From the NCBI RefSeq assembly GCF_017115165.1, contig NZ_JABXKF010000145.1, positions 62,001 through 126,000 on the forward strand: a stretch of 64,000 nt of DNA, given 5' to 3'. Position numbers and translations under genes: made by a program. This DNA is from Nostoc sp. LPT. Lineage in GTDB: Bacteria; Cyanobacteriota; Cyanobacteriia; Cyanobacteriales; Nostocaceae. Positions 44,513 through 53,475 of the stretch are shown piece by piece. The number at the start of each line of letters is the position of its first letter. Positions within the stretch are counted from its first letter, which is position 1. The notes under the pieces were generated by a model that saw nothing but the letters and a program-made list of their open reading frames with translations, ran no database searches and was not told the origin of the DNA.

Positions 44513-46122
44513 CCCGATACTCAATTCCTGCCCAAACGCCTCCCGAAAATGGATTTACTCTAACTACCGACGATCGCCAACCAGAAGTAGAATCTGTAGA
44601 TTGGGAATCGCGGATGTCAAGGTTGGTCGGCTTTGAAGAAGAATCTTCTAGTGATATCCAAGGCTCGGAAGACTCTGCAACGCCGCCAGAGTCGCTATCT
44701 CTTCCACAAGAAGTTCAGACTAAGCAAGCACTCTCATCTAATCCCTTTGCCAAGTTAGGCTTGGTAGGGGCTGCTACCTTAGCGATCGTTTTGGTGGGTG
44801 GTGTGTTTTTGTCTCAGTTGATGAGTGGCAGCAATCAAAAGCCAAAAACTATTGTTTCTCCACCAGTGCAAGAGCAGCCCACTGATGAATCCATATCTCA
44901 ACAGATGGAAGGCCAAATAGATACTCTCAAAACGAAATTAGCTCTAACAGAACAAGCACAGATGGTGAAAGCTGCCCAACAACAGCTGAGAATTGCCAAA
45001 TCAACGCCGACAGTAGCCTTACAACAACCCTCAGTTAGACAGAAAGTGATCCCAACACCCCCACCAACAGCTTACGTGCCTCGGACAGTGACAGTTGAGC
45101 GCATCATTAGAGTACCTGCTTCTCAACCTTCGGTATCACCCCAGCTACCAGTTGTGAAGCCAAATACTCAACCGGTCGTTAATGTAACTCCACCACCTCC
45201 ACCAAGCCCATTTGCAGAGTGGGCAAGGTTAGCAAAGTTAGGTAGCTACGGTCAAGTCAATGCTAGCAATCAACCTACTAGTAATATAGCTACTTTGGAA
45301 CCTGCAAAGACTACGCAGCCGCAGCAAGAGTCACCAAACCCCGATCCTGAGCAAACCCCACAACCGGAAAATTCTGCGGTCAGTCAAGCCCAACCGCAGG
45401 GACAGAAATCTGTAGCAGTTGGGAGTAGTGCCAAAGCTGTGTTGGCGGCAGCAATATCTGGAGAAAGTACTAATAAGTCAGGCGGTGGTGGTGATACAGA
45501 TGAAGCGAAAAATGTATTTGTGATCCGATTGACAGAACCACTAAAATCTACCGATGGTACAGTCGCTCTACCTGCAAACACCGAATTCCAAGCTGAAATT
45601 GGTTCGATTTCTCAACAAGGTCTTTTGCAGATGAACGTAGTCAAAGTTATCTCGCAAAATAATGGCAATCGTACAGAACGAAGCTTACCCAACAATGCAA
45701 TTATTCTTCGCGGTACTCAAGGTAAACCTTTAATCGCAAATAAATATCCCGGTCAAAGTTCCTCCATAGCATCAATGGATGCAGGACTATTCGTTTTGGG
45801 AGGTATTGGTAAAGCAGCAGAGTTAATAAATCGTCCTGACACAAAACTTGTGCCATATTCTATAACATCAACATCTCCCAACACTAACACAAACGACCCG
45901 AACGATACTAACACCAGCACCTCCAGTGGCCTTGTTAGTGAGACTGACAACAGACGCAACCTTGCAGCTGCTGTTTTAGAAGGTGGTATGAACTCTGTAG
46001 TACCCCAAATTGCCCAACGTAATCAACAGGCGATCGCTCAAATGTCTCAACCAACTGATGTTTGGTTTTTGCCAGCAGGCACAAATATTGAAATATATGT
46101 TAATCAACCAACTCAGTTTTAA
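44509..46122 (+). CDS. TrbI/VirB10-like protein
   Basis: ATG 44509 is chosen because of the ATGA overlap; the TTG at 44479 is less likely. The 537-residue product has a cytosolic N-terminus, one membrane helix (LGLVGAATLAIVLVGGVFLS, about residues 82-103) and a Pro/Gln-rich periplasmic linker. The C-terminal beta domain includes VFVIRLTEPLKSTDGTVALP and ends FLPAGTNIEIYVNQPTQF. This is VirB10/TrbI architecture, the scaffold linking inner and outer membranes. A potential Walker-like motif is absent, as expected. Confidence 0.75.
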   Translation: MTRYSIPAQTPPENGFTLTTDDRQPEVESVDWESRMSRLVGFEEESSSDIQGSEDSATPPESLSLPQEVQTKQALSSNPFAKLGLVGAATLAIVLVGGVFLSQLMSGSNQKPKTIVSPPVQEQPTDESISQQMEGQIDTLKTKLALTEQAQMVKAAQQQLRIAKSTPTVALQQPSVRQKVIPTPPPTAYVPRTVTVERIIRVPASQPSVSPQLPVVKPNTQPVVNVTPPPPPSPFAEWARLAKLGSYGQVNASNQPTSNIATLEPAKTTQPQQESPNPDPEQTPQPENSAVSQAQPQGQKSVAVGSSAKAVLAAAISGESTNKSGGGGDTDEAKNVFVIRLTEPLKSTDGTVALPANTEFQAEIGSISQQGLLQMNVVKVISQNNGNRTERSLPNNAIILRGTQGKPLIANKYPGQSSSIASMDAGLFVLGGIGKAAELINRPDTKLVPYSITSTSPNTNTNDPNDTNTSTSSGLVSETDNRRNLAAAVLEGGMNSVVPQIAQRNQQAIAQMSQPTDVWFLPAGTNIEIYVNQPTQF

Positions 46123-46159
46123 GGGGTAGGATTTATACCAATTTTAGATATTTGCAACC

Positions 46160-46732
46160 ATGAAAAAGAATATTAACTTGTCAGGAAATAATCTAGAACG
46201 TTCTTATTTCCTACCTATAGCTTCCTTAATTTTCTCGGTTGCTATGTTCTTGTTGGTAGGTCGCGCTGTAGCTAATAACGCCGTTCTGCGTTCCGTATTT
46301 TCCTGTCAAGCACAAGGTTTAGGGGGACTAATACCTACGATCGACGTTTGGTATAAACAAGGAACAAACTTAAGTTTTATTCCGGCTGGAGAAGTAATTA
46401 AAAAAGTTTGGTTAAATGATCCATCAGAAGTAACTATGGATTTTGATGGCCCAGTATGTATGCAGTTTGGTCAAGAAGCTAATAGTAATTCAGGAGATTG
46501 TAAAAACTCCGCAGCAAATGTAATTCAACTCAGACGAATTCAAAAACTGGACATTCCTGGACTTCCTCCCACTAGCGATACACTTTTAACAGTTGTTACC
46601 GAAGCGCAAGGTAAAAACAAGTTGTATACTTTTAAAGTGATATATAAAACAGATAATCCTGAATATCACACTTTAGCAGTTTTTCCCGATCCTTCTGGTC
46701 AGGAAGGAGCTTGTGCGAAAGTTTTACAATAA
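46160..46732 (+). CDS. Possible VirB9/TrbG N-domain-like protein
   Basis: A 190-residue protein with an N-terminal membrane or signal helix (FLPIASLIFSVAMFLLVG). A beta domain follows with SFIPAGEVIKKVWLNDPSEV and LLTVVTEAQGKNKLYTFKVI, reminiscent of the first beta domain of VirB9/TrbG (the GE-I---L-DP pattern then T--V-T----YxF-V). The C-terminal VirB9 domain that binds VirB7 is missing. Placement after VirB10 instead of before it is unusual. Low-to-moderate confidence; it could be an unrelated exported protein. Confidence 0.4.
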   Translation: MKKNINLSGNNLERSYFLPIASLIFSVAMFLLVGRAVANNAVLRSVFSCQAQGLGGLIPTIDVWYKQGTNLSFIPAGEVIKKVWLNDPSEVTMDFDGPVCMQFGQEANSNSGDCKNSAANVIQLRRIQKLDIPGLPPTSDTLLTVVTEAQGKNKLYTFKVIYKTDNPEYHTLAVFPDPSGQEGACAKVLQ

Positions 46733-47092
46733 ATAAAGTTCTAGCAAAATTACCCGATAGCTACAGAAGTTTACCGTCGATAAAAAGCGTTGATGCTTAC
46801 GTATGTCTGCATTGTAGCCGATCAAAAGCCTTGCTATAATTCCCTCCTTTTAAAAAACGGTTAAGGAGGATTTAAGCCTTTAGGCAGTTTTATTTGTTTA
46901 CATAGCACGGTTAAAATAATATGTGGACAGTCGTGTAGCTAGTAGTTAAATCAATTGAAAAACGCTAGAACTTAACAGATTTAACTGACTCAGGCATTTT
47001 TAGCCTATATCTTTATAAATCTTCAGATAAAAACTAACCACAAATTCCAAAATCGTGTAAATATAAAGAAAAGCTTAAGAGGTTACAGACTC
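46733..47092. other. Intergenic region after the type IV secretion locus
   Basis: It contains a hairpin (CCTCCTT 46843-46849 / AAGGAGG 46863-46869) of a type common in cyanobacterial spacers, possibly a terminator for the operon. No gene is seen. Confidence 0.4.
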
Positions 47093-47332
47093 ATGGTGAC
47101 AGCGAAAATGATGCAACAGCTTTGGGCTGTAATCGAGTCTACCCAGGTCAACACCCTGCTCCAGTTTGATGATGCCGCTTTAGTACAATTGCTTCTCCAG
47201 CAGTTAAAAGCGAAGCAAGGTCTTGATGCTCAGTCAGATAGCACACTCAATACTTACATAAAATCTAAACTGCCTCTAATTCGGGATACGGCTGAAGGTC
47301 GATTATCTTTAGGGCAAGGCGGCAATTATTAG
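47093..47332 (+). CDS. Small conserved hypothetical protein
   Basis: A 79-residue soluble, mostly helical protein (KMMQQLWAVIESTQVNTLLQ, DDAALVQLLLQQLKAKQGLD). I do not recognise a domain beyond a feeling that such small proteins are widespread in cyanobacteria. It has its own ATG and normal composition. The next small gene follows on the same strand after 63 bp. Confidence 0.6.
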   Translation: MVTAKMMQQLWAVIESTQVNTLLQFDDAALVQLLLQQLKAKQGLDAQSDSTLNTYIKSKLPLIRDTAEGRLSLGQGGNY

Positions 47333-47395
47333 TCCGAAAAATCAAATGATTGCTCGTTGCCAATCATACGCTCAGAGTTGAAACAGTGGAATATT

Positions 47396-47653
47396 ATGAA
47401 TAACTGGCTAGTAATTGCCCTAGTAGCTTATCTAATTGGAGCAGCGATTGAAGGGGTGAGTACAGCCAGTCAGCTATCTCATTCAATGCCAGAATTAGCT
47501 AAAAACACACAAGCTCATCCTTCAGAGTCTGAAACTGAGTCTAGTTCAAGTTGGCGAGTTGTGGCCGCCATTGCCTCAGTCAGTATTTGTGGAGCTTTTT
47601 TCTGGCCTTGCCGCCTTTTCCACCGTTTAATTAAAGGCAACGTTCGTTCATAA
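47396..47653 (+). CDS. Small membrane protein, hypothetical
   Basis: ATG 47396 (MNNWLVIALVAYLIGAAIEG) is chosen over the TTG at 47357 because it places a hydrophobic helix at the N-terminus. The 85-residue product has a second hydrophobic stretch (VVAAIASVSICGAFFWPCRL). The function is unknown. It probably shares a transcript with the upstream small gene. Confidence 0.55.
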   Translation: MNNWLVIALVAYLIGAAIEGVSTASQLSHSMPELAKNTQAHPSESETESSSSWRVVAAIASVSICGAFFWPCRLFHRLIKGNVRS

Positions 47654-47738
47654 TCCTAAAACATCAATATAGATAGTAATTCTCTTAGAAGCTCTCCCCT
47701 TCTGAGAGAAGAGTTTTGAGTTTGCTCTCGCTTACCTA

Positions 47739-48419
47739 TCATGCAGTTTGTTCGGGTTCTGTCGCTACAGGTTGCCCAATTTTTGGCTCCGTTCCCGCAA
47801 ACAGTCGTTCAATATTAGTGCGATGGCGCAAAATTACATACAACCCACCGGCAATCCCAAACAGAATATAGGGTAAGGGTTGATGTAAAAGTACCATGAA
47901 AATGGAAACTGCGATCGCACCTGCAATTGAACTTAAAGAAACAATCCGCGATATTGCCATAACGACAGCAAACACACTCGCTGTTGCTAAACCTACCTGC
48001 CAACTCATTGCCAACAAAATCCCCAAGCTGATAGCAACAGATTTACCACCCGTAAAGCCCAAAAAAATTGATTTACTATGTCCCAGAATGGCAGCTAACC
48101 CAGATATTGTTACTAACCACGGCTGCCACAGTTGTACATCTACCGTTGGAGGGATATAATTTTGAATTGGTTCAAAGTTGAACAACCAATAAACTAGAGC
48201 GATCGCTAATACTCCCTTTAAGGAATCAAGTACTAAAACCAATGCTCCTGGCCCTTTCCCCAAGGTTCTTAGTACATTAGTTGCGCCAGTGGAACCTGAA
48301 CCAACCGCCCGAATATCAATACCTTTTAACTGCTTCACAGCAATATAGCCAGTGGGAAAAGAACCCAGCAGGTAAGCTATGACCACAATTGCTCCGCACA
48401 GAGTTAACCAAATAACCAT
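47739..48419 (-). CDS. plsY: Glycerol-3-phosphate acyltransferase PlsY
   Basis: ATG 48419 is used; a TTG four codons upstream is possible. The 226-residue integral membrane protein has the PlsY motifs SFPTGYIAVKQLKGIDIRAV, GSGSTGATNVLRTLGKGPG, and GHSKSIFLGFTGGKSVAISL with the conserved GH and GGKSVA. It transfers an acyl group from acyl-phosphate to glycerol-3-phosphate, the first step of phospholipid synthesis. About five membrane helices are visible. A housekeeping gene that argues for a chromosomal location. Confidence 0.95.
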   Translation of the reverse strand: MVIWLTLCGAIVVIAYLLGSFPTGYIAVKQLKGIDIRAVGSGSTGATNVLRTLGKGPGALVLVLDSLKGVLAIALVYWLFNFEPIQNYIPPTVDVQLWQPWLVTISGLAAILGHSKSIFLGFTGGKSVAISLGILLAMSWQVGLATASVFAVVMAISRIVSLSSIAGAIAVSIFMVLLHQPLPYILFGIAGGLYVILRHRTNIERLFAGTEPKIGQPVATEPEQTA

Positions 48420-48471
48420 AATAAGATTCAAAATTCAAAATTTAAAAAAGTCAAGAGGTATTACTCTTGAC

Positions 48472-48509
48472 CAATGACTAATGACTAATGACCAATGACC
48501 AATGACCAA
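48472..48509. repeat. Heptamer short tandem repeat (CCAATGA / CTAATGA)
   Basis: Five to six units of the heptamer CCAATGA or CTAATGA precede the DUF3086 stop. The same unit forms a longer array at 53400-53458. Confidence 0.7.
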
Positions 48510-49784
48510 TTAAAAGTCATCATCATAGTTTCTCACTATTTTGGGGTCAGGAGCAAAGGCTAACCACAGGGGAAATTGCAGCAGTGACAGACTGATTTGC
48601 TCTTCGGAATCGTCAATAATAATTAAAGGCAGTTGATTGGCTTTCGTCAATCGGTCTGCTTTTTGAGCCAGAGCATCAGATGCCTCAAATAATACCACAC
48701 CTCGGTCTGGGCCGAAATCTGGGCGACCGATTCCCAGACAGTCTTGCAAACCGCGCCGCCATTCACCTAATCGCTCCGGTGTATTAGCTAAGACTAAAGT
48801 ACGGACGCGATCGCCATAGAGCTTGTGTAATATCGAAATTGCAGCTGAGGCAATCAGAATATTTTGTAAGCGACTACCCATTGTCCGCAAACCACCCCTT
48901 CCTCCTTGGGTAAAAAACCAGTTGGAAACTCGTTCAGCGTGGATTGGTTCAAAGGTACGGCGTAGTTGCCACGGTGGACCGTAGTAATCTGGTTTACTGC
49001 GGTATTGGTCAATTAGGCGGCGAATTTGCTTTGTAGTATCTTGAAACTGCTGTTGGGCAAATTGGGGTATTCCAGGTTGGGGTTCAGCTGGTTTAGCCTC
49101 TTTTACAGATGGTTTTTCTCGTTCCACCACACTTGGCGTTAGTTGCAACTGTTCAGCCGCAGAGGCCAAATCCTGTAAACTACCCGTGAGATAGTCTTTA
49201 AAACCCTGCACCCGGATTGCCAAGTCTTGGGATGTACCAGCAAAAGTAGTTCGCATCTCGTTGCGGATACGTTCTTGACGGCGTTCTAATTGTTCTACAG
49301 AAATTTGCAGGGTTTGTTTGCGTTGTTCTAATTGCACTAGCGACTCTTGCACGAGTCGTCCCAGTGAGGTTTGAGTTTCACTCACCTGTGCCTGAAGCTT
49401 TTCGTAAGAGGCTTGCAGCTTGGCTATTTCTGACTTGAGAGCTACTTCAGCACTCTGCAACTCTGCCACTCGCTGCTCTGCTTCTGCATATAATGAATAA
49501 TTTCCCGATCCTATTTCAGACCCCAGAGCGACATTTTCCGCTTCTAACTGCGCGACAAACTCGCCATTTGAATTTTCTGTTAGCTCTACTGTAGAATCTA
49601 CCACTTCTGCATTGGAAATGAGTGGCTCAAAAGTTGTGTAGTCCTCTGATGAGCTAATGGTTTTTGTGTCTACTACTGACTCAACTGATGGATTGACTGG
49701 ATGTTCAACTGCATTATTCTCTTCTGGTTTTTCTGCCAACCGCTCATCAATTGGTTCTGGGGTTTGAGATGCCTCTGGGTTCAT
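48510..49784 (-). CDS. DUF3086 family protein
   Basis: ATG 49784 (MNPEASQTPEP) is used; TTG at 49790 is an alternative. The 424-residue product has a disordered acidic N-terminus and a long coiled coil at about 100-200 (AEQRVAELQSAEVALKSEIA, QLEQRKQTLQISVEQLERRQ). The conserved C-terminal domain, with YGPPWQLRRTFEPIHAERVS and GGRGGLRTMGSRLQNILIAS, is what I recall as DUF3086, restricted to cyanobacteria. Function unknown. It is followed upstream by DUF3119 and an MlaE-type permease on the same strand. Confidence 0.75.
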   Translation of the reverse strand: MNPEASQTPEPIDERLAEKPEENNAVEHPVNPSVESVVDTKTISSSEDYTTFEPLISNAEVVDSTVELTENSNGEFVAQLEAENVALGSEIGSGNYSLYAEAEQRVAELQSAEVALKSEIAKLQASYEKLQAQVSETQTSLGRLVQESLVQLEQRKQTLQISVEQLERRQERIRNEMRTTFAGTSQDLAIRVQGFKDYLTGSLQDLASAAEQLQLTPSVVEREKPSVKEAKPAEPQPGIPQFAQQQFQDTTKQIRRLIDQYRSKPDYYGPPWQLRRTFEPIHAERVSNWFFTQGGRGGLRTMGSRLQNILIASAAISILHKLYGDRVRTLVLANTPERLGEWRRGLQDCLGIGRPDFGPDRGVVLFEASDALAQKADRLTKANQLPLIIIDDSEEQISLSLLQFPLWLAFAPDPKIVRNYDDDF

Positions 49785-49920
49785 AAACAATAGTGTAATT
49801 CCTATGACGCGAATAAATAGCTTTCAGAAATCTTACAATTGACCTGCCATAAAAGTCCTGAGCATGAGTGCTGAGTTCTGAGTTTATATCAAAACGACTC
49901 AGCACAGATGGCACTCAGCA

Positions 49921-50307
49921 CTAAATACGCGGACAACGTTGTTCTAAACAAGTTTTCAAGGTGTTGGGGTCAAATAAAATCGGCAAAAAGTGAATACTTT
50001 TAATTTCTTTAAAGTAAAACAATATGGGGACTCTATTCCAAAATATCCGCCAGTTTTGCCATTCCTGGTAGGGAAAGCGCCGAATCAATTTTTCGCCTCT
50101 GTAAATATCTAAGTCGGTAGCGGTAAATTGCAAACGCAGCGTTAACGCCTGAAACATGAGAAACAAACCAAACAGCGTGAAAACACAGCCTACCCAAGGT
50201 TGTACCAACAGTAGTGGAATCGCGGCAATCACCAACACTATAGGTATATTGTAACTAGGCTTGAGTTCCACAGTTGATGTGGAGTTAGAAGCAAATGAAC
50301 TGGTCAC
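49921..50307 (-). CDS. DUF3119 family membrane protein
   Basis: A 128-residue protein with two close hydrophobic helices (NIPIVLVIAAIPLLLVQP, CVFTLFGLFLMFQALTL). A PH-like soluble end follows (LQFTATDLDIYRGEKLIRRF, FKEIKSIHFLPILFDP). The pattern fits DUF3119 of cyanobacteria and plastids. The gene lies between MlaE and DUF3086; the conserved neighbourhood suggests a shared lipid or envelope role, but this is inference. Confidence 0.7.
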   Translation of the reverse strand: MTSSFASNSTSTVELKPSYNIPIVLVIAAIPLLLVQPWVGCVFTLFGLFLMFQALTLRLQFTATDLDIYRGEKLIRRFPYQEWQNWRIFWNRVPILFYFKEIKSIHFLPILFDPNTLKTCLEQRCPRI

Positions 50308-50399
50308 ATTCTTAAATCCTGCTTTATTTAGTAGGCATCTCTCCTATTTTAGGAGTCAGGAGTTAGGAGTTAAAATTCCTCACTCCTAACTCATCAGTT

Positions 50400-51194
50400 T
50401 TATATACCTATGAATGCACTGCCAGTCCCCTGAAACATTAACCAAGAAAGAAAGAAGTTGCTAACAAATATAATCAGCAAGGCAGTCACAACAGCAGTTG
50501 TAGTTGACTGTCCTACACCTTTAGCACCTCCTGTTGTCGTCAACCCCCAACTGCAACCAATTACAGCGATTAAAATGCCAAAACAACAGGCTTTAATCAT
50601 GGCGCTAAAAATATCCCAGAGACCAAGAAAGTTACGGGCTGAGTCTAGAAATACCGTATCAGACAGGTTGTAGATATTTGTCGCAATGATGAATCCTCCG
50701 AACATCCCTGTCACCAAAGACAGAAGGGTTAAAATTGGTAGCATTAAACAGCAAGCAAGGACGCGGGGAATAACCAGATAATCGATTGGATCTGTTCTTA
50801 ACATCAACATGGCATCGATTTGTTCTGAGACTCGCATGGTACCGATTTCTGCTGCAAAGGCAGAACCGACTCGTCCTGCCAAAACTACTGCTGTCAACAC
50901 GGGAGAGAGTTCTCGTGTCAAAGCTACAGAAAGCACTCCGCCGATAATGTTTCCGGCGCCAAAGTTGATAAATTCCCGTGCTACCTGAATGGTAAACACT
51001 GCGCCAACGAAAATAGCCGTCAATAGGGCAATAAATAAGGAATCTGGCCCAACTGCTGCCATTTGTTCTAAGGTGTTGCGCCGATGGATTTTGCCTCTCA
51101 ATAGGTGAACTAGTACTTGTCCACCCAGAAAAATCGCCGCCAGCAGCCGCTGACTCCATTCCCCTAAACTGGATTTGGATGTAGTCTGGTTCAA
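50400..51194 (-). CDS. mlaE: MlaE-type lipid ABC transporter permease (TGD1-like)
   Basis: A 264-residue permease with the MlaE/DUF140 signature: FIALLTAIFVGAVFTIQVAR, GAGNIIGGVLSVALTRELSP, AAEIGTMRVSEQIDAMLMLR and IGCSWGLTTTGGAKGVGQST. It is the membrane part of a lipid transporter; the chloroplast homologue TGD1 imports lipids, and bacterial MlaE moves phospholipids between envelope membranes. The ATPase (MlaF) and MCE (MlaD) subunits are not adjacent, which is normal in cyanobacteria. Confidence 0.92.
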   Translation of the reverse strand: MNQTTSKSSLGEWSQRLLAAIFLGGQVLVHLLRGKIHRRNTLEQMAAVGPDSLFIALLTAIFVGAVFTIQVAREFINFGAGNIIGGVLSVALTRELSPVLTAVVLAGRVGSAFAAEIGTMRVSEQIDAMLMLRTDPIDYLVIPRVLACCLMLPILTLLSLVTGMFGGFIIATNIYNLSDTVFLDSARNFLGLWDIFSAMIKACCFGILIAVIGCSWGLTTTGGAKGVGQSTTTAVVTALLIIFVSNFFLSWLMFQGTGSAFIGI

Positions 51195-51696
51195 TGTTCT
51201 GTAGCTAACTCGGTAACTGCCTTAAGAATAGCGGAAGTCATGGGGAATAGGGAATGGGGCATTGGCCAAACAGGGCATTGAGAAGAGGGGGGAGATAAGG
51301 GAGAGACTTGTCCAATAATTTCCCTTTGTCTCCCTTATCCTCCTCATCTCCCCCTGCCCCGTGCCCCCTGCTCCCCTACCCTCATCTCCCCACTCCCCCA
51401 ACAAGACTGAATATTAACTTAGATTAAAGATGTTCTCAGAAAATGAAGCTGTTATTAAACGTGCTGCAAAGCAATAAATAAGTAGTAGCCTTGGCTTTAA
51501 CCTCCATTTTGCAAGGTTTTTGTAAATTTAAGTCGTTTTTTAGATCCCCAGCATGGGCTGTAACTGCTAGCCGTTTATTTTAATGAAAACTTAAGATTTT
51601 TGACAGATTGGCAGCTCTGGAGCGATCGCCCGTATTCTAGAAATTGACAAACCGCTATTGGGCTTTTGTCATCTCTACTCACGGAGTTTGTCTTAA
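51195..51696. other. Intergenic region with low-complexity tracts
   Basis: It contains a GGGAATAGGGAATGGGGCATTGG run and, about 51350-51405, a CTCCCCCTGCCCC-rich tract like the one before the glycosyltransferase (5905-5955). No gene is supported on either strand; the 60-codon frame here is encoded by the repeats. Confidence 0.5.
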
Positions 51697-51993
51697 ATGA
51701 CTATTTTCACTAACTTTCTCCGCTCCCTAGTACTGACAATCATTTTTAGTTTTGTCGTTCCTATGTTTTTCATTGGCGGCGGATTCCTCCTTCTATCCCT
51801 CATTGGTCACTTCCCTGGCTTACAAGACTTAACTGAGGCGATCGCAACTGAGATTATGCATTTTCTCGCCACTTTCGGCAGTGGAACTCCCCTACGCGGA
51901 TTATTTGTAATTAGCTTAACCTGTAGTTTCGTTGGGGCGCTGTTTGATATGTTCGTATATTATAGGTATCAAATTTTACGGATAAATTCTTGA
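51697..51993 (+). CDS. Small membrane protein, hypothetical
   Basis: A 98-residue protein with a strong N-terminal double helix (LVLTIIFSFVVPMFFIGGGF LLLS as two segments) and a C-terminal helix (LFVISLTCSFVGALFDMFVY). The product is probably inner-membrane or thylakoid. I do not know a function. It stands alone between two gene-poor stretches. Confidence 0.65.
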   Translation: MTIFTNFLRSLVLTIIFSFVVPMFFIGGGFLLLSLIGHFPGLQDLTEAIATEIMHFLATFGSGTPLRGLFVISLTCSFVGALFDMFVYYRYQILRINS

Positions 51994-52527
51994 GTAGTGA
52001 AATAGCTTCATCAGGAGATTATTGGGCTGTAGAAGACAGGAGAAAGTGATATTTCCAAGAGTGAAAGTACTACCAATCTTAACCTAAACAGAGATTGGTG
52101 TTGCTGAATCAATTTTTATTAATTAAATTAAGTATTGATTAAATATTTATATATTCATTATTTATTAGTTATTCATTACTGACAACTAGTAAATGTGTGT
52201 GACCGTAGTAAAACCAGTCCTAAAACATTCAAAAAGTCAGAATAACAAGGCATTGGGAATTTTTAATTTGGCAAAATAGCTAAAATAGTCTTTCTAAATC
52301 ATCACGTTAACGCTAAACTAGAGTTTGGCATTTTGTGTTAGCTGCAATCTTTAAGGATTTGATTAGCATTAATCGGGGATATTAAATAAAACTCACTGAA
52401 AAATATAAAAATTTCCTTAAAATTTTGACGATCGCAATGCCTGCTCATGTTTCTTAACAGAGGAAAGCAGGTCGTCTGACCGTTGGGGATCTTATATTGA
52501 ATTTATTACGAGGTATGTTGACAGCTC
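51994..52527. other. Intergenic region, no gene seen
   Basis: AT-rich, especially 52110-52190. There is no supported open frame or recognisable RNA. Confidence 0.4.
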
Positions 52528-53349
52528 ATGGTTTGGCCGTTTAAGCCCAAGTTTAGAAAACAAATTGCGCGGATTGAAATTACTGGTGCGATCGCCGGTG
52601 CTACTCGCAAACGCGTCCTAGAAGCCCTGAAAACTGTAGAAGAAAAAAAGTTTCCGGCATTATTGCTACGTATCGATAGTCCTGGCGGTACAGTCGGAGA
52701 TTCTCAAGAAATCTACAGTGCCCTGAAGCGTTTGCGCGAAAAAATCAAAGTTGTCGCTAGCTTTGGCAATATTTCGGCTTCTGGAGGAGTCTATATCGGC
52801 ATGGGAGCCGAACACATCGTCGCCAACCCAGGTACGATTACGGGTAGTATTGGTGTGATTCTGCGTGGGAATAACTTGGAACGCTTGCTAGAAAAAATCG
52901 GTGTTTCCTTCCAGGTAATTAAGTCTGGCCCTTACAAAGACATTTTGGCTTTTGACCGGGAACTGACTCAACCAGAAGAAAATATCCTGCAAGAGTTGAT
53001 TGACACAAGTTATCAGCAATTTGTCCAAACAGTAGCTGAGGGTCGTTCTTTAACAGTAGAAGCTGTGAAAAGTTTCGCTGATGGGCGGATTTTTACTGGA
53101 CAGCAAGCCCTAGCCTTGGGTGTTGTAGACCGCCTGGGCACAGAAGAAGATGCCCGTCGTTGGACAGCAGAACTGGTTGGTCTCGATCCAGAAAAAACTC
53201 TCTGCTATACCCTAGAAGAGCGTAAACCTTTATTGAGTCGCTTTATACCAGGGAGTCGTCAATTTTCATCAGGAATTGGGGCTGGTATTGATTGGCTCGA
53301 ATTTGAAATGTCTACTAGTGGTTTGCCTCTGTGGTTATATCGACCATAA
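52528..53349 (+). CDS. sppA: Signal peptide peptidase SppA
   Basis: A 273-residue short-form SppA. LLRIDSPGGTVGDSQEIYSA is the oxyanion region. The catalytic Ser is in NISASGGVYIGMGAEHIVAN and the catalytic Lys in KSGPYKDILAFDRELT. The Ser-Lys dyad cleaves leftover signal peptides at the membrane; some cyanobacterial SppA proteins act on phycobilisomes under light stress. It lacks a clear N-terminal anchor helix, so it may be peripheral or soluble. Confidence 0.92.
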   Translation: MVWPFKPKFRKQIARIEITGAIAGATRKRVLEALKTVEEKKFPALLLRIDSPGGTVGDSQEIYSALKRLREKIKVVASFGNISASGGVYIGMGAEHIVANPGTITGSIGVILRGNNLERLLEKIGVSFQVIKSGPYKDILAFDRELTQPEENILQELIDTSYQQFVQTVAEGRSLTVEAVKSFADGRIFTGQQALALGVVDRLGTEEDARRWTAELVGLDPEKTLCYTLEERKPLLSRFIPGSRQFSSGIGAGIDWLEFEMSTSGLPLWLYRP

Positions 53350-53397
53350 ATAGTTGTTTGTCATTAGTCATTAGTCCTTTGTCCTTTGTTCACAGTC

Positions 53398-53458
53398 AAA
53401 TGACCAATGACCAAATGACCAAATGACCAATGACCAATGACCAATGACCAATGACCAA
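53398..53458. repeat. CCAATGA heptamer tandem array
   Basis: About eight units of (A)TGACCAA, two of them slightly altered, directly before the aroH ribosome-binding site. This is a typical Nostocales short tandem repeat. Confidence 0.8.
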
Positions 53459-53475
53459 TTAAGGAGGATTTTGGC

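Noticed and set aside
53398..53458. CRISPR-like or regulatory repeat before aroH
   Set aside because: It is a simple heptamer tandem repeat typical of Nostocales intergenic DNA.
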